From: Ctenosaura bakeri
Lineage: Eukaryota; Chordata; Lepidosauria; Squamata; Iguanidae
DNA length: 64,000 bases
Assembly (NCBI GenBank): GCA_948474755.1
Contig: CAOLHI010001802.1
Location: forward strand, 186,001 to 250,000
Direction: 5' to 3'
Shown here piece by piece: positions 11,627-22,900 of this stretch. Position 1 is the first letter of the stretch; each line of letters opens with the position of its first letter. The notes under the pieces are model-generated. The model made no database searches and was not told where the DNA came from. It saw only the letters and a list, made by a program, of their open reading frames with translations. Both the position numbers and the translations under genes were made by a program.

Positions 11627-13594
11627 CCAATCTGTTATCATGGTACCTGATACATAAAATTCAAATATCCTTTCTCCCCTTTTGTACCAGGAAAAAAATG
11701 TAATGAGAATTAGTATGGGATTCAGCCTTAGTCATATATAAAGTAGACCAACTTAAATCAATGAGCTTACCTTAAAGATAACTAAAGCTAGACTTAATTC
11801 AGTACTAATAAAATCATTTTAAATGTCCTGCCTTTTCATGTTCCAAAAAATCTGCTGCTAAGGGCAACCCTCTCACTCTACCTTATGGAAGGCACACTGT
11901 CCTCTCTGGGGGAAAAACTGTTTCACTCATCAGACAAAATTTGGAAAAAGAGCTAAGAAATGAATGGGTTAGAAAGACAAAGTGTCTCCCTATTTCAGCT
12001 TAATTCTTCCTGCAGACAGTTGATGTAATGGCAGCTGAACCTACACAGGAAGGGGCTGGAGGAACTGCCCTTCCTTCCCATTGGCGGTTCTGCTTATCTT
12101 GGCCTCAGCCAACCAGAACCAGGAATGGAGCAGAACTAAGCCAGAAGTTCCCTTGCACAATTCTTTCTAATAAGTGGACGTTATGTCTCAAAAAATGCCT
12201 AAAAATGGCTTTTTGGGGTAACTCTTAAAAGTAATTGGGGAACACTGCTCATTGTTATCAAAAAGCTTTTCCTACTCTGTAAATTACTTTCAGAATGTAA
12301 CTTGGTTACAGTCTTGTTAATCCTCTGTCCTTCAAAACACAAAGATTACCAGAATCATTATTACATGTTAACTCATTCTTTCCAAGTTTTGCCTTCTTCT
12401 GGTTAGCAACATATCTGAGCTTCTGTGAAAGATGGGTTGGTTGCTCTTAAAACATGGCTGTTGGCATAACTCCTTGCCCTGGCAGGGTTCTTGAATCACA
12501 ATGTGATGCGCTGGCACACCCGTTAAAATTCCAGAGATGTTCCTGATAAGGGCTGCAAGGAAGGATTCCATTTCCAGAGCCATTTCTGACCCCTTGCTGC
12601 TTAAAGCTTCAGTAATTTTTTCTTACCCTATTAACGTATACAGTATGAAGAAATCAATAACACTTTAATGAATAAATATCAGCTATTTTAGTAAGCCAGC
12701 TTGCACCAATGTGATGGTAGATATTATTACACATATTGCATTTACAATTATGGGAGCTAAATGACTGCGTTTGAGACAGGTTAGTTGTATTGCTTTACAC
12801 TTGATTGACTGACTATCCCTGCTCTACAGAGAGCTTGCTTAAGTCATCACAGAGCTTACCAATGGGAGAAGCCTTATCAAGTGAGAATGCTTATCACTCA
12901 CTGATAACTACCACCCCAACTGGCCATATCCTGACAAAGGCAGTAACATGATAATGCTGTGCATATGACTTCTGGATTTTCCCTGAGACCTTGGCTAGTA
13001 TGTTCTCTTAAACACACTGGAATAAGTTATGATTTTCACGCCCTACATGTATTGATAAACCTCTTTCTCCTCCTCCCTTCCAGGACTTCTGAGTGGCTGC
13101 CAAATCTAGAACAGTGCCTCTGGCATTTTTCAGTCTCAGAAGTTTGCTTTTCACATACATCAATTATTCCACCACTACCCACTCCATCTAGAAAATATTC
13201 TGCTCAGGTAAGCTAGAATGTCCGCCTTTCCCCAAAAAACTCTGAAACATTATGGGCTTGCATTAGTCAGTTAGAATGACTTAAGTCCAACTGATGCGAT
13301 CACAACCCCTTGTTGGGGTCATTGCAAAGACTGGAATTCTGATCATGAATCCATCCCATGTCAGTGTCCCTGAGACAGCAATTCCCTTGTTAGTTATGAG
13401 TGGGGAGCAGCAGAGAGCAGCAATTTTTCTCTAGTTGGATGCAAAGAAATCATAGCCTCCTCCAGAATCTCTAGAGGACCATTTAGTGGTCGCTGAGCAT
13501 GCTCTGTTGCAGTGTGTCCTGCTAAAGAAAGAGTTGGATGCATCTTTGCTGCTCCCCTGTTTTAATAGTTTAAATTATCTTGGGACCCAAACTG
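11627..13594. other. Unassigned AT-rich DNA
   Basis: No coding frame, RNA gene or clear repeat was recognised on either strand. Confidence 0.4.
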
Positions 13595-13990
13595 GGGGGG
13601 GAGCAGGATATAAATTAAATAAATAAGTAAGTGCTGACATTCCAGTCATTCATTGGCCAGCTTTTCCAAATGCACTTTTTCCCCCAAACACACCTTATAA
13701 CACCTTGTTAATTTTTTAAAATAAAAATAACAGTAGTAGCCTGTCCAAAGAAACATATCCATCAACAGTGATTTTTTAAAAAGATAGATAGACAGATAGA
13801 TAGATAGATAAGATAGGGGGAGAGCCCTGTCTAGCCAGCCAAAAAGGCACTCAGGGTGGCCAACAGCAATAAAATATGGGTTAAAAACAGAATCTTCATT
13901 AAAATGTAATGTAAAAACAATTAAAAACACAATTCAAAGGGCCGCTTGAATAAAAATGCATTTGCCTGCTGACAGAATGACAACATAGAG
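13595..13990. repeat. LINE 3'-end remnants around a GATA microsatellite
   Basis: At 13595-13632 'gcaggatataaattaaataa' is a typical reptile LINE 3' terminus on the + strand. A (GATA)n tract lies at about 13782-13816. At 13850-13990 the A-rich sequence with 'gttaaaaacagaatcttcat' and 'catttgcctgctgacagaat' resembles the inverted 3' region of a LINE. The junctions are blurred. Confidence 0.45.
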
Positions 13991-14240
13991 GGGAGTCTAT
14001 CTATTTTTTCTTAGTAAGGAGTTGCACAGTCTGCAAGTGGCTACCAAAAACATGGCTGTATGATCTGCTAACAAAAGTTTCCGTATGAAAAGAAGCATTG
14101 AAAAAAAATCACAAAACATTTTGGGGGACTGCTTTGCTGAATCCCTGAAATTAATTAGGCTTGACTGTGTCCTTCCAAGCAAGGGTATGATTTTTTAAGA
14201 GTAACTGAGCAGCAGCTGCAGTTAGGAAATAATTTTATAT

Positions 14241-14480
14241 TTGTTAACTGCCATCGAAGCAACTTCAACTTATGGCGACCCAATGAGAAACCCCCAAGGA
14301 TGGTCATCAACTGCCCGGCTCAGGTATTTTACCCAGTACTGTCTATTCTGAGTGATGGCAGATTTCCAGGGTCTTTGGCCCAAAGACAAGTCCTACTAGA
14401 TGGTCTCCCTTAAACAGGAAATGGTGGGATTGAATCCAAGAGACCTTCCATTTGCAGTTCTACCAATGTTCTTTGACACT
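14241..14480 (-). repeat. Divergent tRNA-type SINE, reverse orientation
   Basis: The tail complement 'aacttcaacttatggcgacc' followed by a tRNA-like 'gggattgaatccaag' near 14430 indicates a SINE related to the MIR-core group. Its internal region ('atggtcatcaactgcccggc') differs, so it is probably a separate subfamily. Confidence 0.45.
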
Positions 14481-14706
14481 TTCCTGGCATGTTTCCAACC
14501 ATTATTTGTTTGTTTATATCTTTCTCTCAATCATGAGACTCACAGTGGCTAACAACACATTTAAAAATAATGAATCCTGATCTATTATTCAAATAGTCCC
14601 AGAAAGCTATTTATTCTAGGTTGTATTTGACATGGCATTAGTAGGACTAAAATGAAAGGGGCCACCAAAAGCAAGACACTGAATGTAGGAAAAATGAATT
14701 CCTATA

Positions 14707-15206
14707 CAGTAGCCCCTCAACATTCGTGAGGGTTCAGGATGCAGAACCCTTGTGAAAGTGGAAAAAACACAAATAACTCCTCCCCTGCAATTTCCCTCCA
14801 GAGTTCCCCTCTCCCTTTCCTTTGCCTCTGGCCCCCGTGTTAGGGAGGTGGGGTGACAAAATAAAAGGTTTCTGGTACTTTTCCCTCAGAGAGAGAAGGG
14901 CAGAGGTCTTGCCTTCTAGTAACTTCCAGCAGCCATTTTGAGAAAGGAGGGATAGGAGCAAGGAGAGCATCTGACCAATAAGCAGCCATTATACAGCAAC
15001 CACACGGCAGAGAGGACAGGCCTCCAGCAGTGGGGAGGGGCTTTGCTCACCCAAAAGGGAAAAAAAATCAGTTTTAAACACAAGCCTGGCAAGCCTGGAG
15101 TGAAGAATGCAAGGGAATGGGAGGAGGAAAATTGGGGAGGGGGGCAAATGCCTTGTGAATAATCAAATTCATAAAGGTCAAACCTGCAAATATGGAGGGA
15201 GGGCTG
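14707..15206. mobile_element. Pogo/Tigger-like nonautonomous DNA transposon
   Basis: It starts with CAGTAGCCCCTC and ends with GAGGGAGGGCTG, so the ends are imperfect inverted repeats. A TA dinucleotide lies on each side (14705-14706, 15207-15208), as expected for Tc1/mariner-pogo elements. It is 500 bp long. Inner motifs 'gcagaacccttgtgaaagtg' and 'aaggtcaaacctgcaaat' are shared with elements at 6845, 25034 and 39366. No transposase frame is present. Confidence 0.75.
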
Positions 15207-15208
15207 TA

Positions 15209-16984
15209 CTAGGAAAACTCATGGATGACCTTGGTCACTTCTCCAAACTCCAAACTCACTGTCCTCCAACTGAAAAGCTCCTCTCCCTGTCAGCCCTCCC
15301 TGACCTCATGACTTCTGCATGTTTTGGACTACCATCCCTAGACTGGGTTGATGAGAGTTGGTGGTCAAACACTGTTGGAGAGCACCGGTTGGAGAAGGCT
15401 GTTGTGTCTACTAGGGATATTAAGAACATTTCCCTGCCTCCCTATACACACAGTCATGGTAAGTTGTAATGATGATGAAGAATGGCCATCACTCAAATAC
15501 AAAAATATGCATGATGCATTACAGTTTAAAAGATCTACTGAATCAAGAAAATATCCTATTACCTGAAAGTTTCTCAGTATTTACCCAAAAATCTCTGAGA
15601 AGATTCTTTGACAGTGTTGGAAGCCTTTGCTATCGAGCCTTAGCCTCGATAGCAAATGGTGACAGATGATGCAAGTTACAGTCCAAAAAATAAACATTTG
15701 GAGAGCCATAGTTGCCCACCCAAATTCTGCAATGTCCCTAAGAATCTTATTCCTTTGCTGAGACTTGTTTATTACTTGCTATTGTACTGAACTCTTTTTT
15801 GGAAGCTCAGCATTGCTTCCTTGGGACTCCCTAGAGAAATCTGCCATCAAGGTACTGGCTAGACTAAGAACTACTTAAGCAGTAGCAACATCACAGTGTC
15901 ATATGTCCTCAAACCATCTTCTGGCCCTTAAAGGTGTCTATAGTCAAATGTTAGCCCCCAGAAGGCAAACATATTAGGAAAGAGCAAAAGAAAGACACTT
16001 CCTTAAGACAGTCCAACTGAAAACAAACACTCAGGAGCAATGAAAAATTATATATACCCTGAAATACTTTAATCACCCCTTTATATTTGCAATTAGATTA
16101 AAAGTTTGATATCTCCATCTCTGCTTATGGGTGCTACAGACTCCTGAATAGCAGTAATAACTGTGTGCAATCAAGATATAGTGGTTATTTCAGATGGATT
16201 AGACCAGAGTCAATGAATGAGAAGCACATAGTGTACACAGACTTACAGTTTATTAGCATTCATAGCTTATTCATATGTTAAGGATATGTTTATGGCAAGA
16301 TGCTGAACCTGGAAGACACAGATTAAAATCCCAATAAAATAATGGGTGTAAAAGTATACCTGGGTTAATGAAATCAATGTGTTCTGGGCTTTACTTCTTT
16401 AACAGAAACTTTGGTACAGAGGCAGAAATAATATGGAAAGAATAGCAATAGGTTCATCCATGAAAAAAAGAAGAGCAGATCAACAAGTATCTTCAAGCTT
16501 TTTACTCAAAACTAACAATATGCACATGTGAAATGAAACAACTCACCTAATCCTTCTATAAGTAAACAGAAACATTTTGAATTTTCTAGAGACCACTTAA
16601 ACATTTCTTCCAAATGCATCCCAGGATTATTATTTTTTTCTTTTGACAGTCTTCACTTTTCTTGATTTCAATTTTAGTGGTGAATCATATATCTATGCAT
16701 TTGCAACATGCCAAGAGAGCTGGCGAGGCAAGCTAGTCTGCTTACCCCCCTCCTTCCTGTCTTGCTTTTCACACATGCTCATGAGATGAGCCTGGAGGCA
16801 ACTGTTTACCTTGCCTGTTGTACATAAGCACACACAGCTACAGTAAGTAAGCTACAGTAGAATCCCATTCTTTCCTAGCTCAAGCTTTATTTCATTGTTT
16901 ACTTCAGACACACTGCTGCAACCCAGCACTGGAAGTTTGTCTTTCTCCAACCCTCCTTCATCATCCTCCCAATGCCAATGCTGC
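15209..16984. other. Unassigned DNA
   Basis: A scrap at about 15325-15400 ('gttttggactaccatcccta') belongs to a dispersed repeat type. An inverted pair 'gctatcgagccttagcctcgatagc' is split around 15630-15654 and could form a short hairpin. No gene was found. Confidence 0.35.
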
Positions 16985-17012
16985 AAAAATAAAAAAATAA
17001 AAAAATAAAAAA
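16985..17012. repeat. (AAAAAAT)n microsatellite
   Basis: Simple repeat of A6-7 separated by single T, about 28 bp. Confidence 0.9.
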
Positions 17013-18811
17013 CCTTCTAGCTAGATGGGGTCTGGGTTGGACTCCTGTAAAAATACTTTGTAAAAAAGGAGCTGCACTGTCAGAGACATCTTAACTGAGG
17101 TATGTCTGTATTTGGAGGCCTTGGCCACTATAAAATGAGATAAGCACATTATAATAACTCTGAAGATACAACCACTGAAGTGCCTAACTTCAAGTGACAA
17201 CATATGTAATCTAAAAACTTCACATAATTTGCAGCACTAACATCATCAGTCATACGATCGGCAGCTCATTTCCTTGCTCATCCTCCAATATGTTATATGC
17301 CATGAGCTGTCAACAATGACCTTCTACGTGAACAGATCAATTTCTACACAAAAGAATAAGTGGGCACAAATCTGACATCAAAACTGACAAGACAGAGAAA
17401 AGTCACCAAAAGAGAAAGAGATCTTCCAGGACTGCACTGCAGAATAACTAACTACACTATAGCAGGAAAATTGATTCCATTCCTTTTGCTTTTAATCATG
17501 ATACAGGATTACTCTGAGAAGTCACTATTTTTATCTGGCATACAGTTGAGCTTTATAAAGGATGTCACAGGTTTCCTGTACTTCTTGAACTGGATTGCCT
17601 TTTACCTTTCACTGTCTATACCTTTTCCCAATTGAGTTTCCTTGTACATGTATACATGCATATAGGGGTGGAGAGAGAAACGTGTGTGTGTGTGTATGAG
17701 TATGTATGCATATGGCACATGATTTGGCAACTAAGGGTAAGACTTTATATAGCTTACAAAGTGGGCTCTAATCCTCCCAAACTTAGACAATTAGAAATTT
17801 TTGTCTCTTAAGATGTCACAAGCCTCTTTGGTTTGTTCGTTTGTTGGTTGTTTACTTGGGAGTAAGCACTGCTGACCTAAGTGGAACTCACTTGCTTCTG
17901 AGTACACATGGTGCAACACAGCGATCCTTGAGGAAGACAGGAACCAACATAACACAGTATCTTGTGGAACACATACCACCTCCCTCAACTGTATGAGCAA
18001 ACCCCAGGAGAGCACACAGCCTTTGCTCCTGGTTGCTGCAGACTCTTGCTCTCCCTCCAATAGCAACAAAAGTACTGGAAACAGCACTACTGCACCTGAA
18101 CGGAAGGTGCAATCTCATGTCATTCCTTTGGGAATAAAGCACCAGTACATTACATCTTTATGCAAGCCAACAAAATTCTTGCTTGCAACCTGTGAGAACA
18201 GGAAACAGGATGAGAGAAAGAGGGGCACTACCTATGTCATTAATAATGAACCATTTCCTCAAGACAAAGGAGGGTTGAAAAGAACAGAATAGTACTCAAA
18301 TAAACAACCTGGAGTTCATGGACAGAGGGGAAAAATACAGGCTCTGGAATACCTCAGGTGCAGGCAATGATGAAGGAAGACAAAAACAGCCACAGTAAAG
18401 TGAGCAATGGTACCTCTGTATTTAGTACAGATGAAACCAGGAGCATCACAACAATATTGAAGAGGTCCATCGTTCTGTAGGTGCGTAAATGTTTACATTT
18501 CACATTCAAGACTCTTGGTGCAAGTAGCGCAGCCAACTTTTTTGCTGGCAGGGCTCCCTTAGAAGTTGCAAAGAAAAGATGCAACAAACAATGTACTTCT
18601 CCACCACTCAAGGTATAAAAAGCTCCACCCACTCAACAACTTCTTCATAAATGCATTAGATGCACAGGAGGCCCTTCCAAAACTAAACTTCAGCAGCCAG
18701 AGATACAAAGGACAAATCCTACTGTCTGCTCTTCAGAGGCTGGTTTACAGGTTAGGAGGCTGAAATTAGAGACTTTTCCATTGAAGAGGAGAAAGCAAGG
18801 GAAGGAAGAAG
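17013..18811. other. Unassigned DNA with minor simple repeats
   Basis: A (GT)n tract lies at about 17682-17695. At about 17843-17912 'ttgggagtaagcactgctga' and 'cttgcttctgagtacacatg' match a common reptile repeat fragment. The several overlapping open frames between 17790 and 18630 show no recognisable domain. Confidence 0.35.
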
Positions 18812-18978
18812 TATGCATCGTGGTATAGCATATGCTTTGTGTGCTCAAGGTCCCAGATTCAATCTCTGGCATTTCCAGGTTGGGGACAAAGACCATGGTC
18901 CAAAATCTTGACGAGGCACTACCAGTCAGTGTAGACAATACCTGGAGTGTAGAGTTACATGGATGCATGAGGCAGCTA
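18812..18978 (+). repeat. tRNA-derived SINE, second family
   Basis: The tRNA-like head 'gtggtatagcatatgctttg' has a B-box-like 'cccagattcaatctctggca'. It is followed by 'gaggcactaccagtcagtgt' and 'agacaatacc', the body of a common squamate SINE unlike the Sauria and MIR-core types. The tail is truncated. Confidence 0.6.
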
Positions 18979-19899
18979 TATCTACTAAAACAGTGGTATT
19001 CTCTCCAACCATGAGAGGGGAGGGGGATGCTGAAGTCTTCTTTGGTTCTATATTAATAGCTCAAACTGAACAGTGTCTCTAAGAGCATGTCAAGCAGACA
19101 GAAATTCTACAGGTACTTATTTTCCACCTCTTTCCAGAAGTATGGTAGAAGTTGTCCCAGTTCTTATTACTATAGAAGGGCAATGGGAACACTCTGTAGG
19201 AGATGAATTGGGAAGAACTTGGCTACTTGGGTCTCAAGGGAATCAAACAATTTACAGGCTCACAAAGATGGATGGAAAAGATCCTGGATAACCATATAAT
19301 CCAACCCTTCTCACCTAAGATTAAGGGCAGAATTCTGGAAATACCAAAATATCAGCGGGCTACACAGCACAATTCCTGGATTAAACTCCTTCATCCAGAC
19401 AAGAGTGTGCTTGGCTAGAAACAGAAAGACAGCAGGAGAGAAAACACACACACACACACAACAGGTGCCTTTACAAGTCTAGGCCACCCTGGAAGACTTG
19501 AAAAGAACCCAACTGATGGAGGTCAACTAGTCTGGGTCCACCTGTGTCTCAAGCTTGGAACTTCACAACATCTGTCAAGAGGGAATGATTTCTTCATAAT
19601 TACTGTGGGAGGGAACAGGGCTGTTGTGGTTCCTGGACAGCAAAGAGAAAGACCTCTGCACATGTTTTAAAGAACATTCAACCACGCAGTCAAGGAAACC
19701 TCAAACTCAGGGAAACGACCCCCAGCACTAAGGCAGAATCGTCTCACTCCAAACATATCCCACTGAGACTCTGCAATTTTGGCTGCAATTTGCTGGGAAG
19801 AGGGACACAGACAAACCCCCAAAGTCCTCCTTGCAAAGCGTCCACTCCAAACCTCTTCCACCACTTAACTCTTCTCTCCTTGCCTTGGTACCTCTCCGC
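18979..19899. other. Unassigned DNA bordering the CpG island
   Basis: A (CA)n tract lies at about 19444-19461. A scrap at about 19270-19330 resembles a CR1-type LINE end ('aaccatataatccaaccctt'). CpG density begins to rise after about 19690. If the exon at 19944-20055 is real, this is the start of its intron 1. Confidence 0.4.
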
Positions 19900-19943
19900 A
19901 TCTCCCGCCCAGCATCTTCCCCGGGGCCCCGATCCCTTCTTAC

Positions 19944-20055
19944 CGTGACTCGGCCTCGGCTTCAGAGCTCCAATGAGCTGCAACCGGCCAGCGAGACACT
20001 GCAAAAGTAAAAGTATTCCAGCTGCCGCCAGGCGGGCTCCCCAGGGCCTGGCCAT
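19944..20055 (-). CDS. Putative exon 1 of a secreted or membrane protein (partial gene)
   Basis: The minus strand has ATG at 20055 in good initiation context (G at -3, G at +4), lying in the CpG island. The 37 codons have a short basic start (MARPWGAR), a hydrophobic core (AAGILLLL) and then QCLAG, which is the layout of a cleavable signal peptide. They continue with a polar stretch ending KPRPSH. The exon ends with one extra base at 19944, directly before a consensus donor GTAAGA (intron from 19943), giving a phase 1 intron. That is typical after signal-peptide exons of extracellular modular proteins. Without splicing the frame would run on to a stop at 19744. I do not recognise the protein. 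No second exon was found between 1 and 19943, so intron 1 would be long. Alternative: a chance frame in GC-rich DNA. Confidence 0.55.
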
Positions 20056-20521
20056 TGCGCCTCCGGGGCTCCTGCCCTTGTTCTTCGGTCTCTTTCTTGA
20101 CCTCTCTCCTCCTCGCTCTTTCTTTTCCCCGGGAGCCGCCTTGGGCTACGAGCAAGAGACGCACGGAGAGGATTCGCGCCCCCCGCGCACTTCCCTCCTT
20201 CAAATCCCTAGGGAAAGAAAAGTCACTTTTCTTGGATTCCGAATCCGATCCGATTTCATTGAGCCCAGGAAAGGGGGCGACCGCCCACGTTCTCCCCGTC
20301 CCCGGGGATCTCCTCTAGCCAGCCCGCCAAGCCCAAGAGGCGAGTTCAGTCCAACAACATAGCAAGGGGGAAACGGCGTGTTGTGAACGCCTGTGTTTGC
20401 GGACGTGTGCGAACAAGCCAGATCGGGATCGGCAGCCTAAGTGCCAAACTCTCCCAAACTGCGGAGGAGCGAGTGGGGAAGGAGGGTTAAAATGGGAGGA
20501 GGAAGAGATTCCTCCCTCTCC

Positions 20522-20533
20522 CCCCGCCCCGCC
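20522..20533 (-). promoter_or_regulatory. Tandem GC box (Sp1-type)
   Basis: CCCCGCCCCGCC on the + strand reads as two overlapping GGGCGG-type cores on the minus strand. It lies about 470 bp upstream of the putative start codon, so it could sit in or just above the 5' untranslated region. Confidence 0.45.
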
Positions 20534-21743
20534 AAGCCCTTGTTTGCTTATCCTGATGAGAACTCAGAGCAGAAGGAAGGGAGAGCGAAGCCTGAAGCGG
20601 AGCGAGGAGTTCCTTGTTCTCTCGCAACACCACCAAGGAACCGGACCCGGACCCGGGGAGCGTCCCTGAGAGGCGCGCGGTCCTTGCCCTCGACTGCTGC
20701 GGCGCGATCCCGCGCGGAGAGATCCAATAGGCGGCTTGAATGCGCTCTGAGCCCCAACAAGCTCGCGCGCGCTCGCTGTCCCCTCGCCTCCCTGCGCGGG
20801 GATGGGATGGCTCGCGGGCGGGAAGGAGGCTCCGGGTTCTCCACAAGGACCCCAAACGGCCTCGAGGGGATTCGCCGTGAGCTCGGGCTGCGAGAGAGCC
20901 CCTCAAAGACGGGTCGCCGGCTGCCCGGTTAAAAACAAAGCCGGAGGGGAGGGAGGGAAGGAGGGAGAGCAGGAGCGAGCGAGCGCCTCACACGCGGACG
21001 CGGGACTTGGAAGAAACCATCCCCGGATGCTGCTGCTGCTGCTTCATTCCTTCTCGGCTGCGCTCACAGCCAGAGAGGGGGGCGTCAAAGCCCCTCCGAC
21101 AGAGACGGCGGCTCCGAACTAGTTCGGCTGCGGGGCGGGCGTCGGGGTCGCAGAAGCGGCGCGCCTCAGTTTCTTCCTCGCCTCCCCTCCGCCGCTTCTT
21201 CCTCCCACTTTGGAAACGGGGCTCGCGTCTCGAGCAAGGCGAAATAAGTGGCCACGGCCGTTCCCATCCGCATTCCCCCACCTCCCTGCGCCGGAAGGAA
21301 GGAGGCTACCCCAGCTGAGGCGCTTCCCCGGTGGAGGAACAGAGGGGGAGAAGCGAGCCGCGCGGGCGCCTCCTTCCCCCCCACCCCAACTCTGCCTGCC
21401 TCTCGCCTCTCTCTCCCTCTCTCTCTTTTGGCCCCGCAACCAATTGATGGCCGGCGTCTCCTCCCACCGCCTGGCTGGGCGGGAGAGGGGTACCGCTCCG
21501 CCTGCGGTGGCCGGCCCGAGCCAGCCAAGGGAGGGCGAGGAAGGCGCCCGGAGGCACCGGGGCAAAACCAAACGCGCGCGCGGGCGGAAAGAGCCGCCTC
21601 GGCGGGGCGCAGGAAAGAAAAGGCGGGAAGGGAGGGGTCTCGGTGGTGTCTGAGGAGACGAGGAAGGAAGCGCACCGTCGGGAGAGAAGCAGAAGTATTG
21701 TGGGGGGGGAGCGGTGACCCCAACCAAACCCGGGTCCCTCCAA

Positions 21744-21921
21744 GGCCATTTCCGCACTAGCCTGTTATAGTGGTATTATTCTACTTTCAACATCTTATAG
21801 AATCCTGGGGTTTGCAGTTTAGGGCCGGCCACCGGCCCCTCCCTAAACTGCAAACTCCAGAATTCCATAGGATGTTGAAGGTGGAATAATACCACTATAA
21901 CAGGCTAGTGCGGAAACGGCC
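21744..21921. mobile_element. Palindromic MITE, copy 1, inside the CpG island shoulder
   Basis: It begins GGCCATTTCCGCACTAGCC and ends with the near-exact reverse complement. The two arms of about 80 bp meet at a small GC-rich centre (GGGCCGG CCA CCGGCCC). The outer 38 bases of the arms differ at only one or two positions. Six other full or partial copies occur from 30979 to 48666. No clear target duplication flanks this copy. It has no coding capacity and could extrude as a cruciform. Confidence 0.85.
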
Positions 21922-22031
21922 GACGAATCTGCGTGAACAGCCTTGTCGGATGGGTCGTCCGCCGCCCCCTCGAGTGGAAAAAAAGAATACGTAATGTGGC
22001 TGGATTTGTTTGGGCGTCTTCTTCCTCTCCC

Positions 22032-22056
22032 TTTCTCTCTCTCTCTCTCTCCCCCT
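22032..22056. repeat. (CT)n tract
   Basis: Pyrimidine simple repeat of about 25 bp at the outer edge of the CpG-rich zone. Confidence 0.85.
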
Positions 22057-22190
22057 CTTTTAAAGGCTCCTGCGGAATTCCTAGCATTTTAACAGCTCGG
22101 CGGCTGGAACGAGGGAGAAAGCAGAATTCGGCGAGGATTAGACGAGGCCGGGGTCACAAGACGTTCGCAGCCCTGCCTTCGCCCTGGTTT

Positions 22191-22621
22191 CCAGGCTGGA
22201 TGGTGCTCTGCACGTGGTCCCAATTATCATATCAGGATCTGGGTTTTCTCTTTTTTTTCAAAGTCTTGAGAAACTGAAGGAAAAAAATATGCCTAGCCCT
22301 GCCTGCTTTCTTTTTCCTAGTGGCTGGGGGCGTTCAAAAAGTGATGATGTTTTAAGTTACTTCGAGTTCTCACCGAATACACCTAGTTATCTTCCTGACT
22401 GCTGGGTTCCTGGAGGCTTGGAAGCAAGCTCTATACATCACAAGCAGTTGTCAAAGATGAAAGTTTTTTAAAAAGCATAGAGGAATCTAGTGGCACCTCT
22501 GAGATTATCTGGTTTATTCTACCCTGAGCATTCCTGGATGTCAGTGTGCAGAACCTGATGTGTTCAGTGGTGTGTGAACTGGTGCAAGAACTCTGCATAC
22601 TACACCACCTGAGAGGTGCTG
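22191..22621. other. Unassigned DNA beyond the CpG island
   Basis: This is a transition from CpG-rich to AT-rich DNA. No gene or repeat is recognised. Confidence 0.4.
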
Positions 22622-22900
22622 GCTGTTTGTTCACTGGATTTATATACTGGCTTTCTTCCATTTGACTTATGGCACTGTATTTGGCTCTTTTCCTCTCCAC
22701 TTTCTCCTCACAAGAACCCTGTGGGCTGGGGTCAGTGACTGGGTCTGGCTGATCCAGTGAGTTTTCCCAGTTCAGTAGGGATTTGAATCTGCAGCTCCCA
22801 AACCTATGTCCAATATGTTGTTGGATTACATCTCTCAGCAGCCCTAGCCAGTATAGTCAATGGAGCAGAATGCTGGCAGTTGCAGTATAGCATTGAAGGA
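22622..22900. repeat. L2/MIR-like and other repeat remnants
   Basis: 'ctcctcacaagaaccctgtg' at about 22704 and 'ccagttcagtagggatttga' resemble the common LINE/MIR 3' segment. They are followed at about 22810-22895 by 'gttgttggattacatctctc' and 'cagccctagccagtatagtc', a dispersed reptile repeat scrap. Assignment is by resemblance. Confidence 0.4.

Larger units (their letters stand above)
19900..22190. promoter_or_regulatory. CpG-island promoter
   Basis: GC-rich, CpG-dense sequence stands out sharply from AT-rich flanks. It is densest between about 20040 and 21660, and CpG-rich DNA continues beyond the palindromic insertion to about 22190. Visible elements include a double GC box CCCCGCCCCGCC (20522-20533), CCAAT at about 20723 and at about 21434, and no TATA box next to the start codon at 20055. 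It most likely drives the minus-strand gene whose first coding exon ends at 19944. The long GC-rich stretch to the right also leaves room for a divergent transcript, for which I see no coding start. Confidence 0.8.

Noticed and set aside
20437..21760. Many overlapping frames up to 212 codons in the CpG island
   Set aside because: High GC makes stop codons rare in all frames. The products are rich in R, P, G and A, occur on both strands and have no recognisable domain. Only the short signal-peptide frame with a splice donor at 19944-20055 has independent support.
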